From Mycolicibacterium frederiksbergense (GTDB lineage Bacteria; Actinomycetota; Actinomycetes; Mycobacteriales; Mycobacteriaceae): 64,000 nucleotides of DNA. The DNA is taken from positions 62,001 to 126,000 of the forward strand of contig NZ_JARXVE010000010.1 in NCBI RefSeq assembly GCF_029893345.1, read 5' to 3'. How positions within the stretch are numbered: the stretch's first letter is position 1; every line of letters starts with the position of its first letter. The notes beneath the pieces were generated by a model that worked only from the letters and a program-made list of their open reading frames with translations, had not been told where the DNA came from and did no database searches. A program made the translations under genes and the position numbers. This document shows positions 9,174-18,506 of this stretch, piece by piece.

Positions 9174-10163
9174 GTGGAACTGCGTCAGTTGCGGTACTTC
9201 GTGACGGTGGCCGAGGAGCTGAACTTCGGCCGGGCCGCCGAGCGGCTGCGCATCGCAGGGCCGTCGTTGTCCCAGCAGATCAAGGCGTTGGAACGCGATC
9301 TGAAGGTCACCCTGTTCGACCGGGACCGGCGCTCGGTCGCACTCACCGCGGCCGGTGAGGCGCTGCTGCCGGACGCCCGGGAGCTGATCGCGAAGGCCGA
9401 CGAATTTCGCAGGAGCGCAGCAGGTTTGGCGGTATCCGATCCGGTGCGCCTCGGCTATGTGAAGTGGTGCCCCACCGATTTGGCGGAACGCGCCGCCGGT
9501 GTCGCCCAACTACGGATGGACACCTGGGTGATGCCCTCGCACACGCAGGCGGCCCGGGTCGCCGACGGCAGCCTGGATCTGGCGATCTGCTGGGTGTTGA
9601 ACCAGGACCTGGCCGAACTCTCGCTCGAGGCACACCTCATCGGGGTGGACCGCCTCTACGCGCTGTGCGTCGGCACCGATGACAGCCCGGTGCAGGCCAA
9701 GGACCTGGTGGTACTGGTGGATGCGGACACGGCCACCTGGTCCTCCTGGAATCGCTACGGTGAGCAGTTCGCCGCGGCCACCGGGGCGCGCCTGATGCGC
9801 ACCGACGACGGGGGTGTCACCGGGCCGACGTTCTTCGAGCACGCCCGCAGTCTGCGCCGCCCGGTGCTGAACAACCCCAAAGGTCAGGACGCGCAACTGC
9901 CCCGCGATCTGGTGCGCCGTCCGATCGTCGCGCCGACCCCGTTGTGGACCTGGTCGCTGGTGTGGCGCCGTACCGAGGACAGCGCCGCGGTGCGGGCCTT
10001 GATCGACGTATTCACCCGTGATGTCGGCGATCTAGGCCTGGGCGCCGACGGCGTGTGGCTGCCGCCCGACGATCCCCATCATGGTCGCGGACAGCGCGGA
10101 AAGCGCGACAATGACCGACCCGGCGACCAACGCGTGCTGAAACCCATTGTGCAGCAAGGGTGA
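9174..10163 (+). CDS. LysR-family transcriptional regulator
   Basis: This 329-aa regulator has an N-terminal winged helix (VELRQLRYFVTVAEELNFGR, then PSLSQQIKALERDLKVTLFD) and a C-terminal periplasmic-binding-protein-like effector domain. It is probably the regulator of the divergent SDR/SnoaL genes. The GTG start is unambiguous from the family N-terminus. The C-terminus runs about 40 residues beyond GADGVWLPPDDPH into the convergent MFS gene, giving a 132-bp overlap. The extension is basic and unlike the family, so the original stop may have been lost. Confidence 0.9.
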   Translation: MELRQLRYFVTVAEELNFGRAAERLRIAGPSLSQQIKALERDLKVTLFDRDRRSVALTAAGEALLPDARELIAKADEFRRSAAGLAVSDPVRLGYVKWCPTDLAERAAGVAQLRMDTWVMPSHTQAARVADGSLDLAICWVLNQDLAELSLEAHLIGVDRLYALCVGTDDSPVQAKDLVVLVDADTATWSSWNRYGEQFAAATGARLMRTDDGGVTGPTFFEHARSLRRPVLNNPKGQDAQLPRDLVRRPIVAPTPLWTWSLVWRRTEDSAAVRALIDVFTRDVGDLGLGADGVWLPPDDPHHGRGQRGKRDNDRPGDQRVLKPIVQQG

Positions 10164-11180
10164 CACCGCCACCGGGCCGATGATCTGACCGACCGAGTAG
10201 CCCACCGTCAGCAGCGCGACGGCGCTCGGGAACTGCAGCAGGCGTCCGGCCGCCAAGGTCAGGGTGCTGACACCGATGAAGGTGCCGCCGAACAGAATTG
10301 CCCCGATCAGCGCTGCGCCACCGGAGCCGGTGCACGCCAGGGCGATTCCGGCGGCCTGCAGCACGAGCGCCGCGGTCAGCAGCACCGGATGCGAGTAGCG
10401 GGAGCTCAGCCGGGCCCACACCGCCGCGGAGGGGATCACGGCCAGTCCGACCAGCAGCCAGGTCGCGTTGCCGAGCCGCCCGGATGAATGCTGGGCGACG
10501 GCGGCCACCAGGAAGGTGCCGGCGATGATGTAGCCCACGCCTTCCAGGGTGTAGCTGATGAGCAGTAGACCGAACGGCCGGTGCCGCTTCTTGGATTGGG
10601 CGGTAACGGTTTTCGTTTGGCCTACGATCGCCGGTGTCGCCGGCATGAACCACGCGGAGACGCTCAACAGTGCGGCCAGCAACGCAGCCGCGCACCAGGC
10701 CGCCCGCCAATCCGCGGAGGCGGGCAGTGCGAACACCAGCACGGCCGATGCCGCGATGCCCACACCGACGCCGCCGAACGCCCAGCCGGTCAAATGCGGC
10801 GGGTGTTCGTGCAACCGGTCGAGCAGGGTATTGACGGCGATGACGAACACCAGCGCACTGGTGAAACCGGCCACCGTGCGCAGTGCTGCCCACGCAAAGA
10901 CATTGGTGGTCAACGCCATTGCCGCCAGGCTCGCGACCAGGACGATCAGCGACCCGCGGCAGACGGTCACCGAGCGGGCCAGCCGCGGCGACACCGTTCC
11001 GGCGAGCGCCCCGAGCAGATAACCGACGTAGTTGGCAGTCGCCAGCTGCCCCGCCGACTGCGGGGACAAATGGGTGGTCATCAGCGGCAGGATCGGGGTG
11101 TACGCGAAGCGCCCGATCCCCATGGCCGCGCCGAGCACGGCGGCGGTTCGGACAATATGCGTCCAGGGGTGTTGCAGCAC
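10032..11180 (-). CDS. YbfB/YjiJ-family MFS transporter
   Basis: This 382-aa integral membrane protein has about 12 hydrophobic segments. The N-terminal GAAMGIGRFAYTPILPLM is the hallmark of the YbfB/YjiJ family of major-facilitator transporters. The substrate is unknown. Its 3' end overlaps the LysR gene by 132 bp on the opposite strand. It is separated from the downstream-lying alcohol dehydrogenase by 81 bp on the same strand side and may have its own promoter. Confidence 0.88.
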   Translation of the reverse strand: MLQHPWTHIVRTAAVLGAAMGIGRFAYTPILPLMTTHLSPQSAGQLATANYVGYLLGALAGTVSPRLARSVTVCRGSLIVLVASLAAMALTTNVFAWAALRTVAGFTSALVFVIAVNTLLDRLHEHPPHLTGWAFGGVGVGIAASAVLVFALPASADWRAAWCAAALLAALLSVSAWFMPATPAIVGQTKTVTAQSKKRHRPFGLLLISYTLEGVGYIIAGTFLVAAVAQHSSGRLGNATWLLVGLAVIPSAAVWARLSSRYSHPVLLTAALVLQAAGIALACTGSGGAALIGAILFGGTFIGVSTLTLAAGRLLQFPSAVALLTVGYSVGQIIGPVAVSPLLHNGFQHALVAGSVIVALSALSATMMGIVGRQPHAVGAQA

Positions 11181-11261
11181 TGGCCCATGCTGTACTGACT
11201 CCGGCTCGATCGGCCAGGTCCGATCATCTTGCAGCTGAAAGGTAAAGCCTCATAGGCATGC

Positions 11262-12275
11262 TCACATGGTGAGCACCATCCGGTAGCGGGCTCGGCCCTC
11301 GGCCATGGCGGCGTACGCGCTCGCCGCGTCGTCGAGCGGACACTCTTGCACCTGGGCCCGGACGTTGTTGAGGACCGCGAAGTTCATCGTGTCCTCGATT
11401 TCCGATGCGGTGCCCGACGGATGACCGGTGACCGAGATGGCCGGGTTGATGAGCTGAAGCGGACTGATCGGCAGGGGCTGGCCGGACACCCCGATGACGA
11501 TCAGTTCACCGCACGGCGTCAGGCCGCCGACCGTCTGACCGATCGCATCCGAGTTCGCGGCCGTGGCCAGCACGACGGTCACCCCACCGAGTTTCCGCAG
11601 TGATTCGCTGACGTCGCCGGCGGTGGAGTCGACATAGTGATGGGCGCCGAACCGGTGCGCGTCGGCCGCCTTGTCGGCACCACGGGCGATCGCGACGGTC
11701 TCGAACCCCATCGCGCGGGCGAACTGGACGCCGAGGTGGCCCAGCCCGCCCACGCCCAGGACCGCGACCCGGTCGCCGGCGACCGCCGCGCTGGTGCGTA
11801 GCGCCTGGAAGGTGGTCACCCCCGCGCACCCCATCGGAGCCGCTTCGGTGAAGGACAGTCCCTCCGGGATCCGGGCGAGTGCGGTGGCGGGCACGGTCAC
11901 CGATTGTGCGTAGCCGCCCGGGTAGTGCCAGCTGGGGACCTGCCCGTTCAGGCAGTGCATGAACTGGCCCTTGCGGCACTGCGCGCAGTGGTTGCAATTG
12001 CCGCCGAACCAGCCGACGGCAACCCGGTCGCCGACACCGAACTCCTGCACATCAGTGCCCAGTTCGGCGATGGTGCCTGCGATTTCGTGTCCGGGCGTCA
12101 GCGGCCAGGTCATGGCGGGGAACGAGCCGTTCACGAACTCGCGGTCGGTGCCGCACACACCGCACGCGCGCACCGTGATGCGGACATGCCCGGGCGGCGG
12201 GGGAGTGGTCTGGACCTCGGCCAGATGCAGCGGAGCGCCGGCGGTGTCGACATGAACTGCGCGATGCGTGGCCAT
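11262..12275 (-). CDS. zinc-dependent alcohol dehydrogenase
   Basis: This 337-aa medium-chain dehydrogenase oxidises alcohols with NAD(P). Catalytic zinc ligands lie in CGVCGTD and GHE. The structural zinc cysteines lie in CNHCAQCRKGQFMHC, and the Rossmann motif is GVGGLGHLGVQ. The frame is open to 12332, but the ATG at 12275 has an AGGAGA site and starts MATHRAVHV as expected. It resembles AdhP/AdhA-type enzymes with broad primary-alcohol activity. It is divergent from the TrpB2 gene across 185 bp in which I see no further feature. Confidence 0.9.
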   Translation of the reverse strand: MATHRAVHVDTAGAPLHLAEVQTTPPPPGHVRITVRACGVCGTDREFVNGSFPAMTWPLTPGHEIAGTIAELGTDVQEFGVGDRVAVGWFGGNCNHCAQCRKGQFMHCLNGQVPSWHYPGGYAQSVTVPATALARIPEGLSFTEAAPMGCAGVTTFQALRTSAAVAGDRVAVLGVGGLGHLGVQFARAMGFETVAIARGADKAADAHRFGAHHYVDSTAGDVSESLRKLGGVTVVLATAANSDAIGQTVGGLTPCGELIVIGVSGQPLPISPLQLINPAISVTGHPSGTASEIEDTMNFAVLNNVRAQVQECPLDDAASAYAAMAEGRARYRMVLTM

Positions 12276-12460
12276 ATTCGGTCTCCTGTGGTCGGGCGGA
12301 CGAGCGGCGTACGTCAACTTTGGCACCGGCATGCACCGCAGCGTGGCGTCATCGCAGGTTTTGGTACGCCCTGGCTGAGGATGTGTCCGGCGTCATCCGA
12401 CGTCGCGGTACGGGATCGGACCTTCGCGGGGCCCTTGTCCAGGTAGCTACAGTGTCCGAC

Positions 12461-13762
12461 ATGACTCTGCACACCGACGCTGCCCATCCCGACCTGGTGA
12501 CTGTCGAGGTGCCGACGCATTGGTACAACCTGGCCGCCGAGCTGGACCGACCGATTCCGCCGCACCTGCACCCTGGGACCAAGGAGCCGGTCGGCCCGGA
12601 CGACCTCGCGGCGCTCTTCCCGAGCGGATTGATCGCGCAGGAGGTGTCCACCGAGGCCTACATCGAGATCCCGGATGCGGTGCGCGACATCTACACAATG
12701 TGGCGACCGTCCCCACTGATCCGGGCCCGGCGGTTCGAGCAGGCGCTGAACACCGGCGCCCATATCTACGTCAAGTACGAGGGTGTCAGCCCGGTCGGCA
12801 GCCACAAGACCAATTCGGCTGTGGCGCAGGCCTACTACAACAGCATCGACGGGGTCCGGAAGCTGACCACCGAGACCGGTGCAGGTCAATGGGGCAGCGC
12901 GCTCGCCTTCGCCGGAGCGCAGTTCGGCCTCGAGATCGAGGTCTGGCAGGTCCGTGCGTCCTATGAGTCGAAGCCGTACCGCGGCCACCTGATCCGCACG
13001 TACGGCGGCACCGTGCACCCGAGCCCGTCGAATCTCACCGAATCCGGTCGCGCAATCCTGGCCGCGACCCCGGACACCACCGGCAGCCTCGGCATGGCGG
13101 TGAGCGAGGCGGTCGAGGTCGCGGCCAAGGATCCCGATATCCGCTACGCCCTGGGCAGCGTGCTGAACCACGTTGTGCTGCACCAGACCGTCATCGGTCA
13201 GGAGGCCGTCGCCCAGCTCGCCGCCGTCGAACCAAACGGTGCGGACGTCGTGTTCGGTTGTGCCGGTGGCGGTTCCAATCTGGCCGGCCTGGCATTCCCC
13301 TTCCTGCGCGAGAAGATCCACGGACGGTCGAACCCGCGGGTCGTGGCCGCCGAGCCCGCCGCCTGCCCGTCGATCACCCAGGGTGAGTACCGCTACGACC
13401 ACGGCGACGTGGCAGGCCTGACGCCGCTGCTCAAGATGCACACGCTCGGTATGGATTTCGTGCCCGACCCGATCCACGCGGGTGGGCTCCGCTACCACGG
13501 CATGGCGCCGGCACTCAGCCACACCGTGGAACTGGGACTGGTCGAGGGCATCGCCATCTCGCAACACGATGCGTTCTCCGCCGGTGTTCAATTCGCCCGG
13601 ACTCAGGGCATCGTGCCGGCACCGGAGTCGACCCACGCCATCGCCGCGGCCGCCGCGCACGTGGCCGACGATCCGGCCGAGCAGGTCGTGGTGATCGGAC
13701 TCTCGGGTCACGGCCAGCTCGACCTGCCGTCCTACGCGGAGTTCCTCGACGGAAAGTTCTGA
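12461..13762 (+). CDS. trpB: TrpB2-type tryptophan synthase beta-like PLP enzyme
   Basis: This 433-aa PLP-dependent enzyme is closest to the TrpB2 group, which joins indole and serine without needing a TrpA partner. Lys116 in GSHKTNSA is the expected PLP Schiff-base residue. The phosphate-binding loop is GCAGGGSNLAG. No trpA gene is nearby, which supports the stand-alone TrpB2 form over a canonical TrpB. A GTG at 12452 has slightly better spacing to AGGTAG and is an alternative start. The gene runs 22 bp before a Tat-exported serine hydrolase and is probably co-transcribed with it. Confidence 0.85.
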   Translation: MTLHTDAAHPDLVTVEVPTHWYNLAAELDRPIPPHLHPGTKEPVGPDDLAALFPSGLIAQEVSTEAYIEIPDAVRDIYTMWRPSPLIRARRFEQALNTGAHIYVKYEGVSPVGSHKTNSAVAQAYYNSIDGVRKLTTETGAGQWGSALAFAGAQFGLEIEVWQVRASYESKPYRGHLIRTYGGTVHPSPSNLTESGRAILAATPDTTGSLGMAVSEAVEVAAKDPDIRYALGSVLNHVVLHQTVIGQEAVAQLAAVEPNGADVVFGCAGGGSNLAGLAFPFLREKIHGRSNPRVVAAEPAACPSITQGEYRYDHGDVAGLTPLLKMHTLGMDFVPDPIHAGGLRYHGMAPALSHTVELGLVEGIAISQHDAFSAGVQFARTQGIVPAPESTHAIAAAAAHVADDPAEQVVVIGLSGHGQLDLPSYAEFLDGKF

Positions 13763-13784
13763 CCTTGAATGGATCGGAGGACCG

Positions 13785-15425
13785 GTGACCGAACCCGACG
13801 CCGACACGGCTGAGCCGAGCAGACTGCGCGTTTCGCGACGTCGCGCCCTTGCTGTCGCCGGAGGGGCGGTCGCCGGCGGTGCCGCGGTCGCGGCGGCGAT
13901 CCTGCCGGGACGCCGCGGCGCGCCTGCTGACCCGCCATCGGCGTCCGCCCCGACCATCGCGACCACGACTGTGGGCGGCGAACTCCCGCTACCCACAGCG
14001 TTGGCCGGCGACGCGTCGCCGGAGTTCCGGGCGGTAGCCGAAGCGCTCATCGAATCGATGCGCGCCAACCAGGTCCCCGGCGCCGCACTGGGCATCTGGT
14101 CCGGCGACCGGGAGGAACACGCGGCCGCAGGGGTGGCCAGCGCGAACACCATGGTTCCGGTGGGCCCGGACACCCTTTTTCAAATCGGCTCTCTGGCAAA
14201 GACATACACGGCCACCGCGATCTGGCGGCTGATCGAGCGCGGCGCCATCTCCGCCGATGCCCCGGTGCGCAGGTATCTTCCCGATCTGCGTCTGGCGGAC
14301 GAAGCCACCGCCGAGGCCGTCACGATCAACAACCTCCTCCAGCATTCCGGAGGTTGGTGGGGCGATGAGGGAACCTACACGGGCGAGGGCGATGATGCGC
14401 TCGCCCGCTTCGTCGCCCAGCGGTTGCCGCAGCTTCCACAGATTTTCCCGGTGGGAAAGTTCTTCTCCTACAACAACTCCGGATTCATCCTGCTCGGTCG
14501 GATCATCGAGGTGGTCACCGGAAAAGGCTTCCACGCCGCAATGGACGACCTGTTGCTCGGCCCGCTGGGCGTGCAGAACACCCTCTACGACCGGGCAAAG
14601 GTACTGCAGCACCCCTATGCCGACGGGCATTACGCGGGGCAGATCAACGGCGCCGACGGGGTGGCGGTGCAGACGCCGCTGTGGCTTCCGCGCAGCGTCG
14701 ACCCGGCCGGCGGACTCTGGTCGACCACCCGCGACGTATTGCGTTACGCCCGAATGCACCTCGGCGACGCGCTCGACGGCAAGCCCGCCCTGCTGTCCCC
14801 GGAGAGCTTGCGGGGTATGCAGGAGCCGACCAAGGATGTGCCCGGGTTACCGGTGCGCATCGGGCGTAACTGGTTCGTGCAGGACATCGGTGGTATGCGC
14901 GCCATCATCCACAACGGTGACACGGTCGGTCAGCACACCGCATTCATCGCCATACCGGAGAAGCGGTTTGCCCTGGTTTTGCTCACCAACAGCCTGACCG
15001 GGGCGGTCGCCGCCGAACTGGCCACCATCGATGCGGCGCTCAGCCACTATCCCGGCCTGGCGCCGTTGACCGGGAAGGTCGGGCTGTCCCGTGCGGGCAT
15101 GGCCCCGCCGGATGCAGCGACAGTCACCCTGCCCGCGGCCGAATTAGCCGACTACACCGGCCATTTCGCGGACCCCGGCGTGGCCAGCACCTTCGCCGTG
15201 CGCGACGGCGAACTCACCGTGCTGACGAAGTTCACCGCGGTGCCCAACACATTGCGGCCGGCCGTTGGCCCACTGTCGCCAGCGGAACCGGTTCCCGTCG
15301 GCTTCCTGGCGAAGGACTCCGGCGTGGCAGGCGGTGCGCGGGTACCGTTCGTCCGCGATGACGCCGGACAAGTCGGGTGGGTCTCCGGCGGACTACGCCT
15401 GGTGCCCCGGGCCAAACCCGTCTGA
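13785..15425 (+). CDS. exported serine hydrolase (beta-lactamase / class C-like), Tat signal
   Basis: This 546-aa beta-lactamase-family hydrolase has a twin-arginine leader: SRRRALAVAGGAVAGG near residues 17-32 precedes a hydrophobic stretch. The active-site triad of motifs is present: Ser136-Leu-Ala-Lys139, Tyr229-Asn-Asn231, and an HNG motif near residue 370. A C-terminal beta domain of about 120 residues follows. Such proteins act as esterases, D-aminopeptidases or penicillin-binding hydrolases. The GTG start has GGAGG 6 bp upstream. It is convergent with, and 3 bp from, a second family member. Confidence 0.88.
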   Translation: MTEPDADTAEPSRLRVSRRRALAVAGGAVAGGAAVAAAILPGRRGAPADPPSASAPTIATTTVGGELPLPTALAGDASPEFRAVAEALIESMRANQVPGAALGIWSGDREEHAAAGVASANTMVPVGPDTLFQIGSLAKTYTATAIWRLIERGAISADAPVRRYLPDLRLADEATAEAVTINNLLQHSGGWWGDEGTYTGEGDDALARFVAQRLPQLPQIFPVGKFFSYNNSGFILLGRIIEVVTGKGFHAAMDDLLLGPLGVQNTLYDRAKVLQHPYADGHYAGQINGADGVAVQTPLWLPRSVDPAGGLWSTTRDVLRYARMHLGDALDGKPALLSPESLRGMQEPTKDVPGLPVRIGRNWFVQDIGGMRAIIHNGDTVGQHTAFIAIPEKRFALVLLTNSLTGAVAAELATIDAALSHYPGLAPLTGKVGLSRAGMAPPDAATVTLPAAELADYTGHFADPGVASTFAVRDGELTVLTKFTAVPNTLRPAVGPLSPAEPVPVGFLAKDSGVAGGARVPFVRDDAGQVGWVSGGLRLVPRAKPV

Positions 15426-15428
15426 GCA

Positions 15429-16589
15429 CTACCTACTTGGGATCGCCCGGGAGATCAGCTCACTGAGCACAGTCGCCGGCTCGCCGTTGTCTGCCCCGGC
15501 CGTCACATTGGTGAGCACCACGATCAGGGTTCCGTCGGACGCGCGCCGGGTGGCCTGGGTCATGTAGCCGCTGATCTGGCCGTTGTGCCCGACCAGACCG
15601 TTGATGTCGACGACACCGAGGCCGTATTTCGCCTTCGGGTCACTGGCCGGTACGTAGGTCATCCGCTGGGCCTGCATCGCCGGATCGAGCAGCTCCCCGG
15701 TCGCCAGCGCCCGCGCCCAGATGGTCAAGTCCGCGGCGGTACAGAGGGCCACCCCGGAACCGGCACCCCAGGATGGGTTGGCATCGGTGACGTCGAGCAA
15801 TGCGGGCAGGGGCGCGGGCGGCGAGCCGGGGCGATCCCAATCGGTGCCGAATTGGTAGCCGCGGGAAAACGGTTCGGGGATGGCGGCATCAGCCGGTTCC
15901 GGTATCGAACACCCCGTCATCGCCAGCGGGGTGAAGATCCGGTCCGTGATGAGCCGGCTCAGCGGTTGGCCGGTGGTGCGTTCCGCGATCACGCCGAGCA
16001 TGACGTAATTGGTGTTCGAGTAGTACCAGCCCTTGCCGGGTGGGAACATCGCCGGTTCTCCGGCGACGGTGGCGATGAGTTCCTCGGGTGTCCACACCCG
16101 GTGCGGATGGTCGGCCAACGCGTTCAGAAACTGGATCGACGTGTAATCCGGTATGCCGCTGGTCAATTGGAGCGCTTGCCGAATGGTCGCCCCGTTCGTG
16201 TTCACCCCGGGGAAGTACAGCGCCAGCGGGTCGTCGAGGCCGAGCCGGCCCTCCTGCGCGAGCTGCAGGATCACCGTGGCGGTGAGGGACTTGGTGATGC
16301 TGCCGACGCGCATGTGATCGGCGAGGTTCATCGGCTGTTGCGTCGCGGTGTCGGAGACGCCGAGGGCGGCCTGCCAGGAACCGCGGTCCGGTGTCTGCAC
16401 CGCAACCAGCACACCGGGAATGTGCATCTCCTGCATGTACCCGGTCACCACCGGGAGCAGTGTGGCTTCCAGCGACGACGGCTCCGCCGCGGGTGGCTCC
16501 TCGGCGCCGGCGGTGGCGCACCCCGACAGGGCGAGGGTGAGGGCCGCCAGTCCGGACATGAAACAACGATGAAGCCCGAACTCGGACAT
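15429..16589 (-). CDS. serine hydrolase lipoprotein (beta-lactamase / D,D-carboxypeptidase-like)
   Basis: This protein is about 386 aa and has a lipoprotein signal ending in the lipobox LSGC, with Cys24 as the lipidation site. Ser97-Ile-Thr-Lys100, a Tyr-Ser-Asn motif in WYYSNTNYVMLG and a late VGHNGQISGY box are the three beta-lactamase-fold motifs. It is probably anchored outside the membrane as a D,D-peptidase-like or esterase enzyme. The frame is open to 16640. I prefer the ATG at 16589; 16559 would also leave a workable signal. It is convergent with another member of the same fold but is not a close duplicate. Confidence 0.85.
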   Translation of the reverse strand: MSEFGLHRCFMSGLAALTLALSGCATAGAEEPPAAEPSSLEATLLPVVTGYMQEMHIPGVLVAVQTPDRGSWQAALGVSDTATQQPMNLADHMRVGSITKSLTATVILQLAQEGRLGLDDPLALYFPGVNTNGATIRQALQLTSGIPDYTSIQFLNALADHPHRVWTPEELIATVAGEPAMFPPGKGWYYSNTNYVMLGVIAERTTGQPLSRLITDRIFTPLAMTGCSIPEPADAAIPEPFSRGYQFGTDWDRPGSPPAPLPALLDVTDANPSWGAGSGVALCTAADLTIWARALATGELLDPAMQAQRMTYVPASDPKAKYGLGVVDINGLVGHNGQISGYMTQATRRASDGTLIVVLTNVTAGADNGEPATVLSELISRAIPSR

Positions 16590-16705
16590 GAGCCGCCGAT
16601 CCGCGCATGGCGCTGTAGAGGTGAACTTGGAAGGTACCAATCACCTTGCAGTTGAGAGCAATATTCGCCGACACCGCCGATGCGGCAGTCTGGCACGATG
16701 TGGAC

Positions 16706-17257
16706 ATGGCTGTCGTTCACCGGGCTACGCTCACCCCGCACAAATTCGACCTGATCACCCGGTGGTTGCCGAGCCAGCCCTGGTTCGACGACGGCGGCGC
16801 CATCGAGACCGTCTCCAGCTTCCGGTTCGACGATCCGGACGGCGAGGTCGGCATCGAGACGTTCATCGTGCGCAGCGGCGAACGCGAGTTCCACGTGCCG
16901 GTGACCTACCGCAGTGCGCCGCTGCCGGGCGGAACGTTGGTCGGTGAACTCGAACACTCCGTACTGGGACATCGCTGGGTCTATGACGGGCCCACAGACG
17001 AGGTATATGTGTCGACCACGACGCTGGCCATCGTCACCGGCGGCCACGAGGTCGAGGTGTTCCTTGCCGACGGCACACCGGTGCCCCGCGCCGACACTGC
17101 GGCCACGGTGTCCGGCACCGGCCGGCCCGGCGACGTCGCTGCCGGTGACCTCGTCGTCGCCCGGTCCCTGCCCGCCGATGCCCCGGCCGGGGCTCCGAGA
17201 CTGCAGGCCAGCTGGCCCGGGCGCGATGCCCCCGTCGCGCTCGCCTGGCTGGTCTGA
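16706..17257 (+). CDS. maltokinase N-cap-like hypothetical protein
   Basis: This 183-aa protein has VHRATLTPHKFDLITRWLPS and an E-x-x-SSFRFDDPDGEVGIE segment. These resemble the N-terminal cap domain of actinobacterial maltokinases and the CG0192-related proteins, here as a stand-alone unit. No kinase motifs are present. The function is unknown. The frame is open from 16646, but the ATG at 16706 gives the usual family start. It is divergent from the lipoprotein hydrolase and ends 2 bp from the nitronate monooxygenase stop. Confidence 0.7.
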   Translation: MAVVHRATLTPHKFDLITRWLPSQPWFDDGGAIETVSSFRFDDPDGEVGIETFIVRSGEREFHVPVTYRSAPLPGGTLVGELEHSVLGHRWVYDGPTDEVYVSTTTLAIVTGGHEVEVFLADGTPVPRADTAATVSGTGRPGDVAAGDLVVARSLPADAPAGAPRLQASWPGRDAPVALAWLV

Positions 17258-17259
17258 AC

Positions 17260-18282
17260 CTACGGGGCCAGCCGGGTCAGGATCTTCGCGGTCGGTTCGC
17301 GCCGGGCATGCCGGTGCCCGGTGCCGGCCCACAGGTGCACCAGCTCGGGCTCACCGGCGGCCGCGGCGGCCTTGCGCAGCGGGCTGGTGAGGAAGTGGAT
17401 GGCCGGATAGCCCAGCGGCGCGGATGCCTCATAGTCGTCGATGAACCGGTTGCGCAGCCCCCGCGCCGGACGTCCGGTGAACGCCCGGGTGACGACGGTT
17501 TCGGTGCGGGCTGGATCCTCAAGTGCCGCTTGATGTGTCGCCGACGCGCCGCTCTCGTCGGCGAGCAGCAGCACCGTGCCCACCGCCGCGGCCTCCGCCC
17601 CCGCTTGCAGCACCACGGCGACGTCGTCGGCCGTGCCCAGGCCACCGGCCGCGATCACCGGTAGCCCCACCGAGGCGACGATGTCGGAAACCAGCTCACC
17701 GAGCGGGACAGCCGGCGGCGGATTGTCCGGCGTCAGAGTGCCGGAATGACCGCCCGCGACACTGGCCTGCACGGCCAGGGCGTCGACGCCCGCCGCGGCG
17801 GCGGCCTCGGCCTCGGCCCGCGACGTCACGGTCTGCACCACCGTGCTGCCGGCCTGCTGCAGGCCGCGGATCACCTCGCGGCCCGGGATGCCGAAGGTGA
17901 AGCTCACGATCGGAACCGGATCGGCGCGCAGCAGGTCGATCTTGGCGCCGAAATGGTCGTCGCTGTCGATCGGCGCGTCGGGCAGGGTGATGCCGAACCG
18001 GTCGGCTTCGCGCTGCATGGCCCGGGCGTATTCGGCGTAACGCTGCTCGGTGATCGGCACCGGGTTGGGCGCGAAAACGTTGACCCCGAACGGTATTCCC
18101 GCAGCCCGCACGGCGCGAAGTTCGGCCTCGACCGCGTCGGGCGTCTTGTAACCGGCGGCCAGGAAACCCAGTCCGCCGGCGTGGTGCGCGGCGATCACCA
18201 TCGCCGGTGTGGTGGGGCCGCCCGCCATCGGCGCGGCGATGATCGGGATCCGCAGCCCGAGATCTGCTAGCGGTGAGTTCAC
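17260..18282 (-). CDS. nitronate monooxygenase / NPD-family FMN enzyme
   Basis: This 340-aa FMN-dependent TIM-barrel protein belongs to the 2-nitropropane dioxygenase family, which oxidises alkyl nitronates. The N-terminal IIAAPMAGGPTTPAMVIAA is present. The active-site region ALAVQASVAGGHSGT carries the expected His-Ser, and PVIAAGGLGTADDVA binds the FMN phosphate. The GTG start has GGGAGG 7 bp upstream. Its start overlaps the stop of the small upstream gene as GTGA, so the two are coupled. Confidence 0.9.
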   Translation of the reverse strand: MNSPLADLGLRIPIIAAPMAGGPTTPAMVIAAHHAGGLGFLAAGYKTPDAVEAELRAVRAAGIPFGVNVFAPNPVPITEQRYAEYARAMQREADRFGITLPDAPIDSDDHFGAKIDLLRADPVPIVSFTFGIPGREVIRGLQQAGSTVVQTVTSRAEAEAAAAAGVDALAVQASVAGGHSGTLTPDNPPPAVPLGELVSDIVASVGLPVIAAGGLGTADDVAVVLQAGAEAAAVGTVLLLADESGASATHQAALEDPARTETVVTRAFTGRPARGLRNRFIDDYEASAPLGYPAIHFLTSPLRKAAAAAGEPELVHLWAGTGHRHARREPTAKILTRLAP

Positions 18283-18506
18283 GATTGCCTCCCATTTGCC
18301 GGATCGTTCGGGTGCACGCTCAGTTGCGTGGGTTCCACGGTCATCCAGTCGTACAACGGTAGCGACTCCAGCGTCGCCGTCAGGTCAGCCATATCTGCGG
18401 CACCCCACACCGTGATGGTCAGCGCCGTCAAAAATTCGGACGCCGCCGATCCGCGGCCCCGATCGTTGGGGTGCCCCGCCAGGGGCGTGTCGACCAGGAA
18501 GTCCAT
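18279..18506 (-). CDS. short muconolactone delta-isomerase-like protein
   Basis: This 75-aa protein starts MDFLVDTPL. Its second half, LESLPLYDWMTVEPTQLSVH followed by PND, matches the C-terminal half of muconolactone isomerase-like proteins. The family is usually about 90-100 aa, and the middle helices look shortened here, so this may be a deleted version. It has a GAGAGG site and overlaps the next gene by GTGA, which supports real translation. The role is unknown; it may be a dimeric ferredoxin-like-fold accessory to the monooxygenase. Confidence 0.65.
   Translation of the reverse strand: MDFLVDTPLAGHPNDRGRGSAASEFLTALTITVWGAADMADLTATLESLPLYDWMTVEPTQLSVHPNDPANGRQS

Noticed and set aside
8151..9509. 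452-codon reverse frame over the SDR and LysR genes
   Set aside because: It runs in another frame through the SDR and antisense through LysR, and its low-complexity Arg-rich translation is typical of shadow frames.
11259..11275. TGCTCAC-ATG-GTGAGCA hairpin over the stop of the alcohol dehydrogenase
   Set aside because: The arms are short, there is no T-tract, and most of it is coding. It may be chance, so I did not call a terminator.
12314..14173. 619-codon open frame on the reverse strand across the TrpB2 and serine-hydrolase genes
   Set aside because: It is antisense to two genes with clear catalytic motifs, has Arg/Gly/His-rich composition typical of high-GC shadow frames, and shows no domain.
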